45,687 nt of DNA from Halomonas sp. (GTDB taxonomy: Bacteria > Pseudomonadota > Gammaproteobacteria > Pseudomonadales > Halomonadaceae), in NCBI RefSeq assembly GCF_029263665.1, contig NZ_JAJUFQ010000030.1, forward strand, positions 1 through 45,687. The letters run 5' to 3'. This document shows, in pieces, positions 35,474-44,393 of this stretch (position 1 is the first letter of the stretch; every line of letters starts with the position of its first letter). The position numbers were made by a program, and so were the translations under genes. The notes beneath the pieces were generated by a model. The model was not told the origin of the DNA, made no database searches, and saw only the letters and a program-made list of their open reading frames with translations.

Positions 35474-36397
35474 ATGCTGAGCTACACCTTGAAACGGCTG
35501 GCCCAGGCCATTCCGACAATGTTGATCGTGATCACCATTGCCTTCTTTCTGATGCGGATTGCACCTGGCGGCCCCTTCGATGGCGAACGCGCCCTCCCCC
35601 CCGAAATTGAAGCCAACCTGATGGCTGCCTACCACCTGGATCAGCCACTATGGCAGCAATACATCACCTACCTGGGCAACTTGCTCCAGGGCGATTTCGG
35701 CCCTTCCTTCAAGTACAAGGACTTCAGCGTCACTGAGCTGATCATGCAGGGCTTCCCGGTGAGTTTACAGATTGGCAGCCTGGCCATGCTGTTGGCCCTG
35801 GCCGTTGGCCTGCCACTCGGGATCATTGCCGCGCTGAAGCGCAACAGCAGCATCGATTACATGGTCATGGGCACAGCCCTGGCCGGAATCGCAGTCCCCA
35901 ACTTCGTCGTCGCCCCACTACTGGCACTCACCTTCGGGGTACTGCTTGGCTGGTTGCCCGCTGGCGGCTGGGATGGTGGAGCCATACCCAACATGATCCT
36001 GCCGATAGTGGCCCTGTCGATTCAGCAGATCGCCTACATTGCCCGCATGATGCGCGCCAGCATGATCGAGGTGATGAGCAGCCACTACATTCGCACTGCT
36101 CGAGCCAAGGGACTGAGCGAGCGTGAAGTGGTCTGGCGCCACGCGCTTCGCCCCGCCCTGCTGCCCGTGACTTCCTATCTGGGTCCTGCCATTGCCGGGA
36201 TCATCACAGGCTCCGTGGTCATCGAACAGATCTTTGGCATCCCTGGTATCGGCCGCTACTTCGTTCAGGGCGCCCTCAATCGCGACTATACCCTGGTGAT
36301 GGGGACCGTCGTGTTCTACGGCGCACTGATCGTGCTGATGAATCTGATCGTCGACCTGATCTATTCCGCTCTGGATCCACAGATTCGCTACGACGAC
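35474..36397 (+). CDS. oppB: Oligopeptide ABC transporter permease OppB
   Basis: Start at the ATG at 35474 (GAGG 8 nt upstream) giving MLSYTLKRLAQAIPTML, the standard OppB N-terminus; about 308 aa as in E. coli (306). Six TM segments and the EAA loop RTARAKGLSEREVVWRHALRPALLPV. Also the family hallmark MRIAPGGPFDGERALPPEIEANL after TM1. The stop codon follows at 36398-36400. Forms the channel with OppC. Confidence 0.93.
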
Positions 36398-36428
36398 TGA
36401 CGTCGAATAGCCAACGCAGGACAACAAC

Positions 36429-37331
36429 ATGACCACTCCATCCGTGACGAGCGATCACTCCGTATCGGTCAGTTCAAGCACACCTGCTGACAGTCTGGGC
36501 CGTGATGCCTGGCGTCGCTTGACCAGGAACAGGGCCGCCATGGTCAGCCTGGCATTGCTCTGTCTGATCACCGTGACCTGTATCGTCGGCCCTTGGCTAC
36601 TTCCCTGGGGTCTGGCCGACGTCGACTGGAACGCCTTCGATGTCGGACCGACCCTGGAGGGCTTCCATCTACTCGGTACCGACGCCAACGGCCGTGATCT
36701 GCTGACACGCACACTCTACGGAGGCCGAGTCTCACTATCCGTGGCACTAGTGGCTACCTTCGTCAGCTTGATCATCGGGGTGCTTTACGGCGCCATTTCC
36801 GGTTATGTCGGCGGCCGCGTCGACAGTTTGATGATGCGCTTCGTCGACATCATGTACTCGCTGCCCTTCATGTTCCTGGTGATCCTGCTGATGGTGGTAT
36901 TCGGGCGCAATATTTTCCTGATCTACGCGGCCATTGGCGCGGTGGAGTGGCTTGACATGGCCCGTATCGTACGCGGTCAGACGCTTTCCCTAAAGCAGCG
37001 AGAGTTTGTCGAGGCCGCCCATGCTCTGGGCGTCAAGGACGGTAAGGTTGTCACCCGCCACCTGATTCCCAACGCCATCGGTCCAGTCATCGTCTATGTC
37101 ACCCTGACCGTGCCCAAAGTCATCCTGCTGGAAAGCTTCCTGTCGTTCCTCGGTCTCGGCGTACAGGAGCCACTGACCAGTTGGGGGGTGTTGATCTCAG
37201 AAGGTACTGACATGATGCAGACCTCCCCCTGGATGCTGCTGGTCCCTTCGGTATTCCTGGCACTGACCCTGTTCTGTCTCAACTTCCTCGGCGATGGGCT
37301 CAGGGATGCCCTCGACCCGAAGACCCGCTAA
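36429..37331 (+). CDS. oppC: Oligopeptide ABC transporter permease OppC
   Basis: 300 aa. An N-terminal cytoplasmic tail with SLGRDAWRRLTRNRAAMVSL precedes TM1. The typical FHLLGTDANGRDLLTRTLYGGRVSLSV loop follows, with the EAA motif EAAHALGVKDGKVVTRHLIPNAIGPV and the C-terminal LNFLGDGLRDALDPK. Partner of OppB. 28 bp after oppB. Confidence 0.94.
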   Translation: MTTPSVTSDHSVSVSSSTPADSLGRDAWRRLTRNRAAMVSLALLCLITVTCIVGPWLLPWGLADVDWNAFDVGPTLEGFHLLGTDANGRDLLTRTLYGGRVSLSVALVATFVSLIIGVLYGAISGYVGGRVDSLMMRFVDIMYSLPFMFLVILLMVVFGRNIFLIYAAIGAVEWLDMARIVRGQTLSLKQREFVEAAHALGVKDGKVVTRHLIPNAIGPVIVYVTLTVPKVILLESFLSFLGLGVQEPLTSWGVLISEGTDMMQTSPWMLLVPSVFLALTLFCLNFLGDGLRDALDPKTR

Positions 37332-37352
37332 GCCGACAAGGAGTCCCGCACC

Positions 37353-38990
37353 ATGACAGAGACACCCCAGATGACAGCGCCAACCCAGCAAACCACCAAA
37401 CCATTACTCGAAGTCGATGGACTGTCAGTGGATTTCGACCTGCCGCACGGCCAGGTACCTGCGGTGAAAAACATCAGTTTCACCCTTTCCCCAGGGGAAA
37501 CCCTGGCCCTGGTCGGCGAATCTGGCTCCGGAAAGTCGGTCACCTCCACCGCCACCATGCGCCTGCTGCCTGAGTTGGCCAATGCCCATGGCGCCATCCG
37601 CTTCAAGGGAGAAGACATACTCCAGGCTACGCCCAAGCGTATGCGCCGTATCCGTGGCGGCAACATTGCCATGATCTTTCAGGAGCCGATGACCTCATTG
37701 AACCCGCTACACCGCATCGGCTATCAGATTGGCGAAGTCCTCAATCGTCACAAGGCACTCAAGGGACGAGCCGCTCGTGCTCGAGCCGTGGAGTTGCTGA
37801 CACAAGTCGGCATTCCAGAGCCCGAACGCCGCATCGACAGCTTTCCCCATGAGCTGTCCGGCGGACAACGCCAACGGGTGATGATTGCCATGGCCTTGGC
37901 AGGCGAGCCAGAACTGCTCATCGCCGACGAACCGACCACGGCCCTTGATGTCACTGTGCAGGCCCAGATTCTCGAATTGCTCAAGGAGCTGCAGCAACGC
38001 TATGGCATGGCCATCCTGTTCATCACCCATGACCTGACCATCGTGCGCCACTTCGCTGACAGGGTCTGTGTGATGCGTCGTGGCGAACTGGTTGAACAAG
38101 GCCGGACCCAAGCGTTGTTCGCCAATCCCCAGCACCCCTATACCCGCATGCTGATCGATGCCGAGCCCCGTGGCTGCAAGGATCCGGTAGATGAAACACA
38201 GCCGGTGTTATTGCAGGCCAAGGAGGTGCGTGTGCGCTTTACCACCAAAAAGCGCTGGCTGGGCAAGAGCGATGTCTTCGATGCGGTACGTGGCATCGAT
38301 CTCAGTATTCGTCGCGGCCAGACCGTGGGAATTGTCGGTGAATCCGGCTCAGGAAAGTCCACGCTAGGGCGTGCGTTGTTGCGCTTGCTCGATAGCGAAG
38401 GCGAAATCCACTTTGCTGATACTCGTCTTGATGGCTTGGACAAAAGCGCCATGCGCCCCATTCGTTCACGCCTGCAAGTGGTATTCCAGGATCCCTTCGG
38501 CTCCCTCTCTCCACGCATGACAGTAGGCGAGATCATCGGCGAGGGGCTGAAGGTTCATGCGCCACATCTATCTAGGGCCGAGCGAGATGCCCAGGTCATC
38601 AGCGCTCTCCAGGAGGTCAGCCTGGATCCGGCCATGCGCAACCGCTATCCCCACGAATTCTCAGGAGGCCAGCGTCAGCGCATCGCTATCGCTCGAGCCT
38701 TGGTGCTGAAGCCAGAATTTCTCCTGCTGGATGAGCCAACTTCCGCCCTGGACCGCTCTGTGCAAGTCACCGTCATCGACTTGTTGCGCGATCTGCAGAA
38801 AAAGCACGGACTGACGTACCTGTTCATCAGCCATGACCTCGCCGTCGTGCGGGCACTTTCCGATACGGTACTGGTGATGAAGGACGGTGTTGTCGTGGAG
38901 CGAGGTGATGCCGAAGGGCTCTTTGCCAACCCTCAGACCGACTACACCAAGCGTCTGTTGGCCGCCGCTATGCTCGAAAACGTAGCCTGA
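37353..38990 (+). CDS. Fused oligopeptide ABC transporter ATPase (OppD-OppF)
   Basis: 545 aa holding two complete ABC ATPases. Domain 1 (about 18-275): Walker A GESGSGKS at 55-62, signature LSGGQRQR, Walker B LLIADEPTTALD. Domain 2 (about 290-540): second GESGSGKST, FSGGQRQR, LLLDEPTSALD. Each ends with the Opp-type FANPQHPYTR / FANPQTDYTK tail. In E. coli OppD and OppF are separate; this fusion resembles YejF or GsiA. The OppB/OppC sizes (308/300) fit an Opp/Dpp system rather than YejBE. Both nucleotide sites look intact. Confidence 0.93.
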   Translation: MTETPQMTAPTQQTTKPLLEVDGLSVDFDLPHGQVPAVKNISFTLSPGETLALVGESGSGKSVTSTATMRLLPELANAHGAIRFKGEDILQATPKRMRRIRGGNIAMIFQEPMTSLNPLHRIGYQIGEVLNRHKALKGRAARARAVELLTQVGIPEPERRIDSFPHELSGGQRQRVMIAMALAGEPELLIADEPTTALDVTVQAQILELLKELQQRYGMAILFITHDLTIVRHFADRVCVMRRGELVEQGRTQALFANPQHPYTRMLIDAEPRGCKDPVDETQPVLLQAKEVRVRFTTKKRWLGKSDVFDAVRGIDLSIRRGQTVGIVGESGSGKSTLGRALLRLLDSEGEIHFADTRLDGLDKSAMRPIRSRLQVVFQDPFGSLSPRMTVGEIIGEGLKVHAPHLSRAERDAQVISALQEVSLDPAMRNRYPHEFSGGQRQRIAIARALVLKPEFLLLDEPTSALDRSVQVTVIDLLRDLQKKHGLTYLFISHDLAVVRALSDTVLVMKDGVVVERGDAEGLFANPQTDYTKRLLAAAMLENVA

Positions 38991-39068
38991 TGCCATAAAC
39001 TGTTCGCCCACCAACTTCCTCGGCTAACCTGTGAACCATGCAGGCATTCAGGGCAAGGCAGGTGAACA

Positions 39069-41171
39069 ATGGAAAAGTCGGACGTTCGGGCTCGGATAAT
39101 CAAGTCCAGTTCAGGCAAGTTCGGGACTGGCAGGACCAAGCAGCATAAGCCCACACCTTGTGGCAACTGGCGCAAGACGCTTGCGATCATGACAGTGACC
39201 TTACCTGCCTCTGTTCTACTGCCGCCCGCATGGGCGGCAGATGCACTTGTCGATTCGCATATCGATAGCATCACGCTCTCCCGCGGCGGCCTGGCCGAAA
39301 TACAGCGCAGTACTCGCGTAAATGCCGACAGCAAACTACATCTGGAAGTCCCTCTGGAACAGGTCGACGATATTCTCAAGAGTCTGGTGGTGCAGGATCC
39401 ACAGGGGAGTGTCCAGGGCATGAGCCTGGACGGCCTGGCTGCCGTGGAAGAAACCTTTCGCCGCCTACCCTTCAACGCTGAACAGCTCAGCTCCTTGCCT
39501 GAACTGGTGGCCACGCTTCAAGGCGTACAGATTCGCGCCAGTTCCCAGGGGCGTACCCTGCAGGGGACGGTTCTGGGCGTGACCGAGCGGCCAATGGCCG
39601 TTCAGGATGGTCAGCTTGTCAGTGAACCTGTGCTGTCGCTGATGAATGAAGATGGGCAAATGGAAGTCATGCGGCTGGGCACCGATGCTACCATCGAGAT
39701 CCTCGACGCTACCATGCGCGAACGAATCGCCGATGCCGCCCGGGCCAGTGGAAGAGGAAATACTGACCAGGTACGCGAAATTACCATCGCTCTTGCCGGC
39801 GACAGCGAGCGCGAGGTCACACTCTCTTATGTCGTATCAGCCCCGGTCTGGAAAAGCGCCTATCGCCTGGTCATGGATGAACAGGGCTCCCAGGCCAGAC
39901 TGCAAGCCTGGGGGGTGATCGAAAACGCCAGTGGCGAAGATTGGGATGACATCTCACTGACGCTGTCTTCTGGCGCCCCTGTGACACTCACTCAGCGCTT
40001 ACATCAACGCTACTGGCACCAGCGTGAAGAGATCCCGGTGATGATCGGCGCCTCAGCGGCCCCAGAACCGGACGACGCCAAGCAAGTCGCTATAGGTGCA
40101 GGCCACCCCCAGCTACAACGCTTTTCTCAAACAAGGATGGCAGCGGATATGGTGGTTGCCGAGGCTGCACCTTCGCCCCGCTCCATCGCAGGTTCGAGCC
40201 AAAAGGCCGACACCAGTGAAGGGGCAACCCAAGCCAATTACCGCCTTCCTCACCCTATCGATCTTGCCTCAGGCCAGACCCTGGCCGTGCCCTTTATCGA
40301 CGGCGAAATACCCGCTCAACAGGTTTCCGTGTTCCAGCCAGAAGCGGGTGGTACCCACCCTATCGCGAGCCTGCAACTGGTCAACGATACCGGTACCAGC
40401 CTGCCCGCCGGCATCCTGACCGTCTATGATCGAGACAATGGTTATATTGGTGATGCCCAGCTCAGAGAGCTGCCCGATGGTGAGAGCCGCATGGTCAGTT
40501 TTGCTGCTGACTCCAAGGTTGAGATCAGCACCATGAACACCCCCGAAGAACAGACCCAGGTCTCCATCGTTGACGATACCTTGCATGCTATCCACACATC
40601 ACGCAGAGTCACGACCTATACCATCAAAGGGGCTGAAGACGCGCCTCGTACCGTCATTATCGAGCATCCTCGCCAGGACGGTTGGGATTTCTCCTCACCA
40701 GAACTCGACATCACCACACCGACACATTATCGGTTACGCGTGAATGTCGAAGCAGGACGTGAGCGTGATGTTGTGGCCACCCAGGAACGACGTGACACGG
40801 AAGTCATTTCCTTGTCAGATACTGACGCTGGCAGCCTCTTTGCCTGGTCGGGCAATGCGGTGGATGCCGATACAGCCAAGCACCTGTCCGATCTTGCTGA
40901 GCTGAAACGGCAGGTCAGCCAAGCTCAGCGAGAGGCAGATGAAATCACTGCCCAGATCAAGCGTTCCGAAAGCAGCCAGGCTCGTGTTCGTGACAACCTC
41001 GCGGCAGTGCCACCTGACAGCGAATTAGGGCAACGCTATCTCAATATGCTGGAAAACCAGGAGAATCGCATTGCCCAGCTCGAAGATGAGCAGCAAAAAG
41101 CCCGGGCAACAGTACGTGAGCGAAAAGCAGCTATCGACGCCTTCATTCGCCAGTTGTCAGGAACTTCATGA
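39069..41171 (+). CDS. Secreted DUF4139 domain protein
   Basis: 700 aa. A long basic n-region (1-38) then a hydrophobic stretch and AWA cleavage site near residue 56, so exported. The N-terminal beta-rich domain (SHIDSITLSRGGLAEIQRS) is followed by the DUF4139 core (about 235-580: ITIALAGDSEREVTLSYVVSAPVWKSAYRLV, VIENASGEDWDDISLTLSSG). A Lys/Glu/Gln-rich coiled coil (about 600-690) closes the protein. Function in the family is unknown. It lies 78 bp after the Opp ATPase but is probably independent. Its last 29 bp overlap the convergent esterase gene. Confidence 0.8.
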   Translation: MEKSDVRARIIKSSSGKFGTGRTKQHKPTPCGNWRKTLAIMTVTLPASVLLPPAWAADALVDSHIDSITLSRGGLAEIQRSTRVNADSKLHLEVPLEQVDDILKSLVVQDPQGSVQGMSLDGLAAVEETFRRLPFNAEQLSSLPELVATLQGVQIRASSQGRTLQGTVLGVTERPMAVQDGQLVSEPVLSLMNEDGQMEVMRLGTDATIEILDATMRERIADAARASGRGNTDQVREITIALAGDSEREVTLSYVVSAPVWKSAYRLVMDEQGSQARLQAWGVIENASGEDWDDISLTLSSGAPVTLTQRLHQRYWHQREEIPVMIGASAAPEPDDAKQVAIGAGHPQLQRFSQTRMAADMVVAEAAPSPRSIAGSSQKADTSEGATQANYRLPHPIDLASGQTLAVPFIDGEIPAQQVSVFQPEAGGTHPIASLQLVNDTGTSLPAGILTVYDRDNGYIGDAQLRELPDGESRMVSFAADSKVEISTMNTPEEQTQVSIVDDTLHAIHTSRRVTTYTIKGAEDAPRTVIIEHPRQDGWDFSSPELDITTPTHYRLRVNVEAGRERDVVATQERRDTEVISLSDTDAGSLFAWSGNAVDADTAKHLSDLAELKRQVSQAQREADEITAQIKRSESSQARVRDNLAAVPPDSELGQRYLNMLENQENRIAQLEDEQQKARATVRERKAAIDAFIRQLSGTS

Positions 41172-42093
41172 CCTGACGAGCGGCGGGCCACATCACACTG
41201 CCATGGTCTTCTCCTGCAAACACCACCTGTTCATGGGTCAGCAGTGAACATTGCGCGTCGAGCAACTGACCAAGCGCGATGGTGTTGTCGACCATCGCCC
41301 GTTGCTCGCGCAGCTTGGAGAGGATTTCATCCTCGTCAGGCCGGGGCTTCTGTTCATCACCTCCGACACCCAACAGCAGACGATGCCCACGCAGCGCTTC
41401 GCACCATGTTGCGTCCTGAGCAAGCTGGCCAAACTCCGTGAGCAGTTGGCCCTGATTCCACCATAAAGAAGGGCTGATGGCGATGTAATCACGGAAACAC
41501 TCTGGACAAGTCTGCAGCACATGAAGGGCGAACAAGGCGCCATATGAGTGACCCAGCAAGGCCGTACGTTCATCGTTTACCGCATAACGCTCGGCAATTG
41601 CCGGTTGCAGGGTATCCATGATGAAGCGCAGGAAATCCTTGGCCCCACCTTGGCCGTCACCAATACCGTCCCCAGGAGGAGTGTAGTCGAGAGCTCGCTG
41701 CTCAAGGGCGAAGCGCTCCACTCCAGGATAACCAATGCCTACAATCAACAACGGTAGAGCATTGCCACTCGGTCCATCCCGAATCAGCGTCTCACGGGCT
41801 TCCCGCAGCAGAGGGAAACGTGCGTTCCCATCCAGTACATAAAGTACCGAATAACCTTCTTTTGGTGCCGGCGCGGAAGGCAACGCTACTTCAATGTGGT
41901 AGGTCCTGCCCGGCTTGCTACTGCTCTCCAAGTCGAAGGCTTCGCTGTGCGGAAGAACAACGGCTTCAGGCTCCGAGGAAGCCACGCCCTGTCCATTAGC
42001 TGGAGTCATCATAGTCATCAGCACGATCCCTAGCGCTGTAATAAAAAGTCCTGAGGGTAGTAAACGCTGATCCAGCGTATCTTCAGAAGTCAT
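41143..42093 (-). CDS. Exported alpha/beta hydrolase, siderophore-esterase-like
   Basis: 316 aa from the ATG at 42093, which overlaps the receptor stop by 11 bp; no ribosome site, so coupling is likely. N-terminal signal/anchor (about 12-34, LLPSGLFITALGIVLMTMM). Esterase D family landmarks: VLYVLDGNARFPLLREA, IVGIGYPG, the nucleophile elbow GHSYG with S183, ISPSLWW, and the C-terminal catalytic His in EDHGSVMWP (about 297). Relatives such as IroE, BesA and Fes cleave catecholate tri-ester siderophores. Its position behind a siderophore receptor supports periplasmic iron release or linearisation. The exact substrate is inferred. Confidence 0.82.
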   Translation of the reverse strand: MTSEDTLDQRLLPSGLFITALGIVLMTMMTPANGQGVASSEPEAVVLPHSEAFDLESSSKPGRTYHIEVALPSAPAPKEGYSVLYVLDGNARFPLLREARETLIRDGPSGNALPLLIVGIGYPGVERFALEQRALDYTPPGDGIGDGQGGAKDFLRFIMDTLQPAIAERYAVNDERTALLGHSYGALFALHVLQTCPECFRDYIAISPSLWWNQGQLLTEFGQLAQDATWCEALRGHRLLLGVGGDEQKPRPDEDEILSKLREQRAMVDNTIALGQLLDAQCSLLTHEQVVFAGEDHGSVMWPAARQVMKFLTTGE

Positions 42094-44233
42094 AACGCAA
42101 TGTGGCAACGGCACTGGCGGGGGCCCCAGGGAAGTTGAAGGTGTTGGCAGCACCGACACGGGTGTAGTAGTCACGATCGAAAATGTTGTAGACGTTGAGC
42201 TGGCCACTCAACTGGCGAGTGAAGTCATAACCAAGCATGGCATCAAACACCGCATAACCTGGCGCTTCGATACCACTGCTGGTACTGAAGTCGCTGACCG
42301 CCGTCATGCCACCACCGACATGCAAACCATCCAGAGCACCGCCTTCGAAGGAATACTTGGTCCACAGATTGACCTGATTTTCCGGCATCAACGAGAAAGT
42401 GATGTCATCAGGCGTCTCTTTCTTCACTTCGATATCCATGTAGGTGTAACCGAAGATTAGATCCCACTGGGGCGTGATGCTGCCAATCACTTCCAGTTCG
42501 GCGCCAGTAACCTCGACCTCACCGCTATCGATGTAGTAGTCGGCACCAGGGTCCGAGGACGATGCAGCGCGATGACTGTCAGTCAGGCTAAAAGCACTGA
42601 TACGAGCATTCAGGTCACCATCCAGGTAAACGCCCTTGATGCCCAGCTCGTATTGATCACCTTCGCGCGGATCAATGAGATTACCACTGGCATCGATCTG
42701 AGTCTGAGGTTTGAACACTTTGGAGTAACTGCCATACAGCGAGTGATTCCAGTCCAGATCATAGACCAGGCCCGCATAGGGAGTGACAGCCGTGTCATCC
42801 ATGGATGCCTGGCTGTTCCCTGCCCTATCGTTGTAGTGCACATCGAAATGACTGACACGGGCACCGGCAATCAGAGCCAGCGACTCGAGAGGACGCAATA
42901 TTACCTTGCCATAGGCGCCGGTTTCCTCAAGCTGTGACTGATAATCACTGAAACGGAAACCCGGTACCCCTGCTTCAGCAGAAGAGAGAATGTCCACATA
43001 GCTCAGGTCATTGAGCTCGCCCTTCATCACCGGACTGGAGGTCAATCCGCGCGCACGTCCTTGCTGGCTATCGGTGTCATAGTCCTTGTAATCGACCCCC
43101 ACGACAAACTCGTTGGCGTTGCCGAAAGCATCAAAGGCCTGGGTATAACTGGCATCCAGTGACAACGCCTGTTCATCGACGACACTACCAAATCCGGCAA
43201 CACCAAGCCGACCTTCCTCATCCAGGGCACTGCCACCGAAGGCATAGTTCATATCCGCATCACGATCACTGTAACGTGCTGCAAGGCGCCCATAACCACC
43301 ATTGGTGAAGCGATGCGTCAGCTCGGCAATGACGTCATACGACTCGCTGTCGAAGTTGTTCCAGTCAGCACCATAGAAATCCTCACGGTGGCCATAGAGC
43401 AGATTGCCGTTACTGTCGAGCGGCTGCCCATTGTTGACGACAATATCCCGGGCATTATGGATGAACCCGAGCGACAGCTCGGTAGCGTCGGTGAGGTCGA
43501 TGTCCAGTGCCGCATAGAGGTCGGTCTGCTCATTTTCGTTATCATCGACCCACTCCGGCTGCTGGGTCTGCTCGGCGACCAGTCGGCCACGTATACGTCC
43601 CTGGCTATCGAGAGGACCGGAAACATCGATCCCTGCGCGATAATCATGTTCAGTACCGACACTACCGGTCAACTCACCCTGAAAACTGTCCGTGGGACGC
43701 TTGCGGACTAAGTTGACGATACCCCCCATCTCACTGGTGCTGTTGAACAGCCCCGAAGGGCCACGCATGATCTCGACTCGATCAAAGGCCGCCAGCGAGG
43801 GCAAGGTGCCATTGATACTGGCCATCGGTGCTGGCAAGCCATCAATGCTGTAGGCATCGTACTCGTAGCCGCGAGCGAAAATCGATGAACGTCCACTGTC
43901 GTTGCTAAGCGTGCGCACACCTGGCGTATGACGAGCCAACTGATCAAGAGTGCTGAAATTCTGGTCCTTGATGGCCTCATGAGTCACCACACTGACCGAC
44001 TGCGGAATATCCCGCAGCGCCGCCGGCACCTTGGTACCTACTGTAACCGCATCGACGGAATAGCCCCCCGTCGCCTCGCTAGGCAGCATGTCATAAAGCC
44101 GCACTCCGACGACGCGCTCGGTGCCAAGATCCACCTCGGCTGTCACCCCCTCCTGAGCCGACACTCCTGTCGACAGCGTCAGTACACTTCCAGCGCACAG
44201 CGATTGAAGTACCCACCCCTTGTTCTGCTTCAT
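42083..44233 (-). CDS. TonB-dependent siderophore receptor
   Basis: 716-aa outer-membrane beta-barrel. Signal peptide 1-26 (cleavage after VSA). Plug domain with VGTKVPAALRDIPQSVSVVTHEAIKDQN, TPGVRT, SSIFARGYEYDAYSIDGLP, FDRVEIMRGPSGLFNST and GGIVNLVRKRP. About 22 barrel strands follow, ending in an aromatic C-terminal residue (RYDF). It belongs to the siderophore (FhuE/FpvA/FoxA-like) receptor group; no extra N-terminal signalling domain is present, so it is not a transducer type. AAGGGA ribosome site and a Fur-like box upstream. First gene of the receptor-esterase pair. Confidence 0.92.
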   Translation of the reverse strand: MKQNKGWVLQSLCAGSVLTLSTGVSAQEGVTAEVDLGTERVVGVRLYDMLPSEATGGYSVDAVTVGTKVPAALRDIPQSVSVVTHEAIKDQNFSTLDQLARHTPGVRTLSNDSGRSSIFARGYEYDAYSIDGLPAPMASINGTLPSLAAFDRVEIMRGPSGLFNSTSEMGGIVNLVRKRPTDSFQGELTGSVGTEHDYRAGIDVSGPLDSQGRIRGRLVAEQTQQPEWVDDNENEQTDLYAALDIDLTDATELSLGFIHNARDIVVNNGQPLDSNGNLLYGHREDFYGADWNNFDSESYDVIAELTHRFTNGGYGRLAARYSDRDADMNYAFGGSALDEEGRLGVAGFGSVVDEQALSLDASYTQAFDAFGNANEFVVGVDYKDYDTDSQQGRARGLTSSPVMKGELNDLSYVDILSSAEAGVPGFRFSDYQSQLEETGAYGKVILRPLESLALIAGARVSHFDVHYNDRAGNSQASMDDTAVTPYAGLVYDLDWNHSLYGSYSKVFKPQTQIDASGNLIDPREGDQYELGIKGVYLDGDLNARISAFSLTDSHRAASSSDPGADYYIDSGEVEVTGAELEVIGSITPQWDLIFGYTYMDIEVKKETPDDITFSLMPENQVNLWTKYSFEGGALDGLHVGGGMTAVSDFSTSSGIEAPGYAVFDAMLGYDFTRQLSGQLNVYNIFDRDYYTRVGAANTFNFPGAPASAVATLRYDF

Positions 44234-44259
44234 GATTCCCTTTGCCCGCCAATAAGCTT

Positions 44260-44278
44260 AATGATAACGAGTTGCATT
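44260..44278. promoter_or_regulatory. Candidate Fur box
   Basis: AATGATAACGAGTTGCATT lies 27 bp before the receptor start in the 160-bp divergent region shared with the AraC gene. It keeps the AATGATAA half of the Fur consensus; the second half (AGTTGCATT) is degenerate but resembles common gammaproteobacterial variants ending in TTGCATT. Iron repression of the receptor, and possibly of the regulator, is inferred. Confidence 0.5.
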
Positions 44279-44393
44279 TCTTATTTATGATGGGCATTGT
44301 TACATCCTGCAACCGGCATTACCTTTGCCCGGCTACCAGTCATATTTGCGGACACGGCAGAAATGCCGATCCGGCTCAATCAGGACATGCAAA

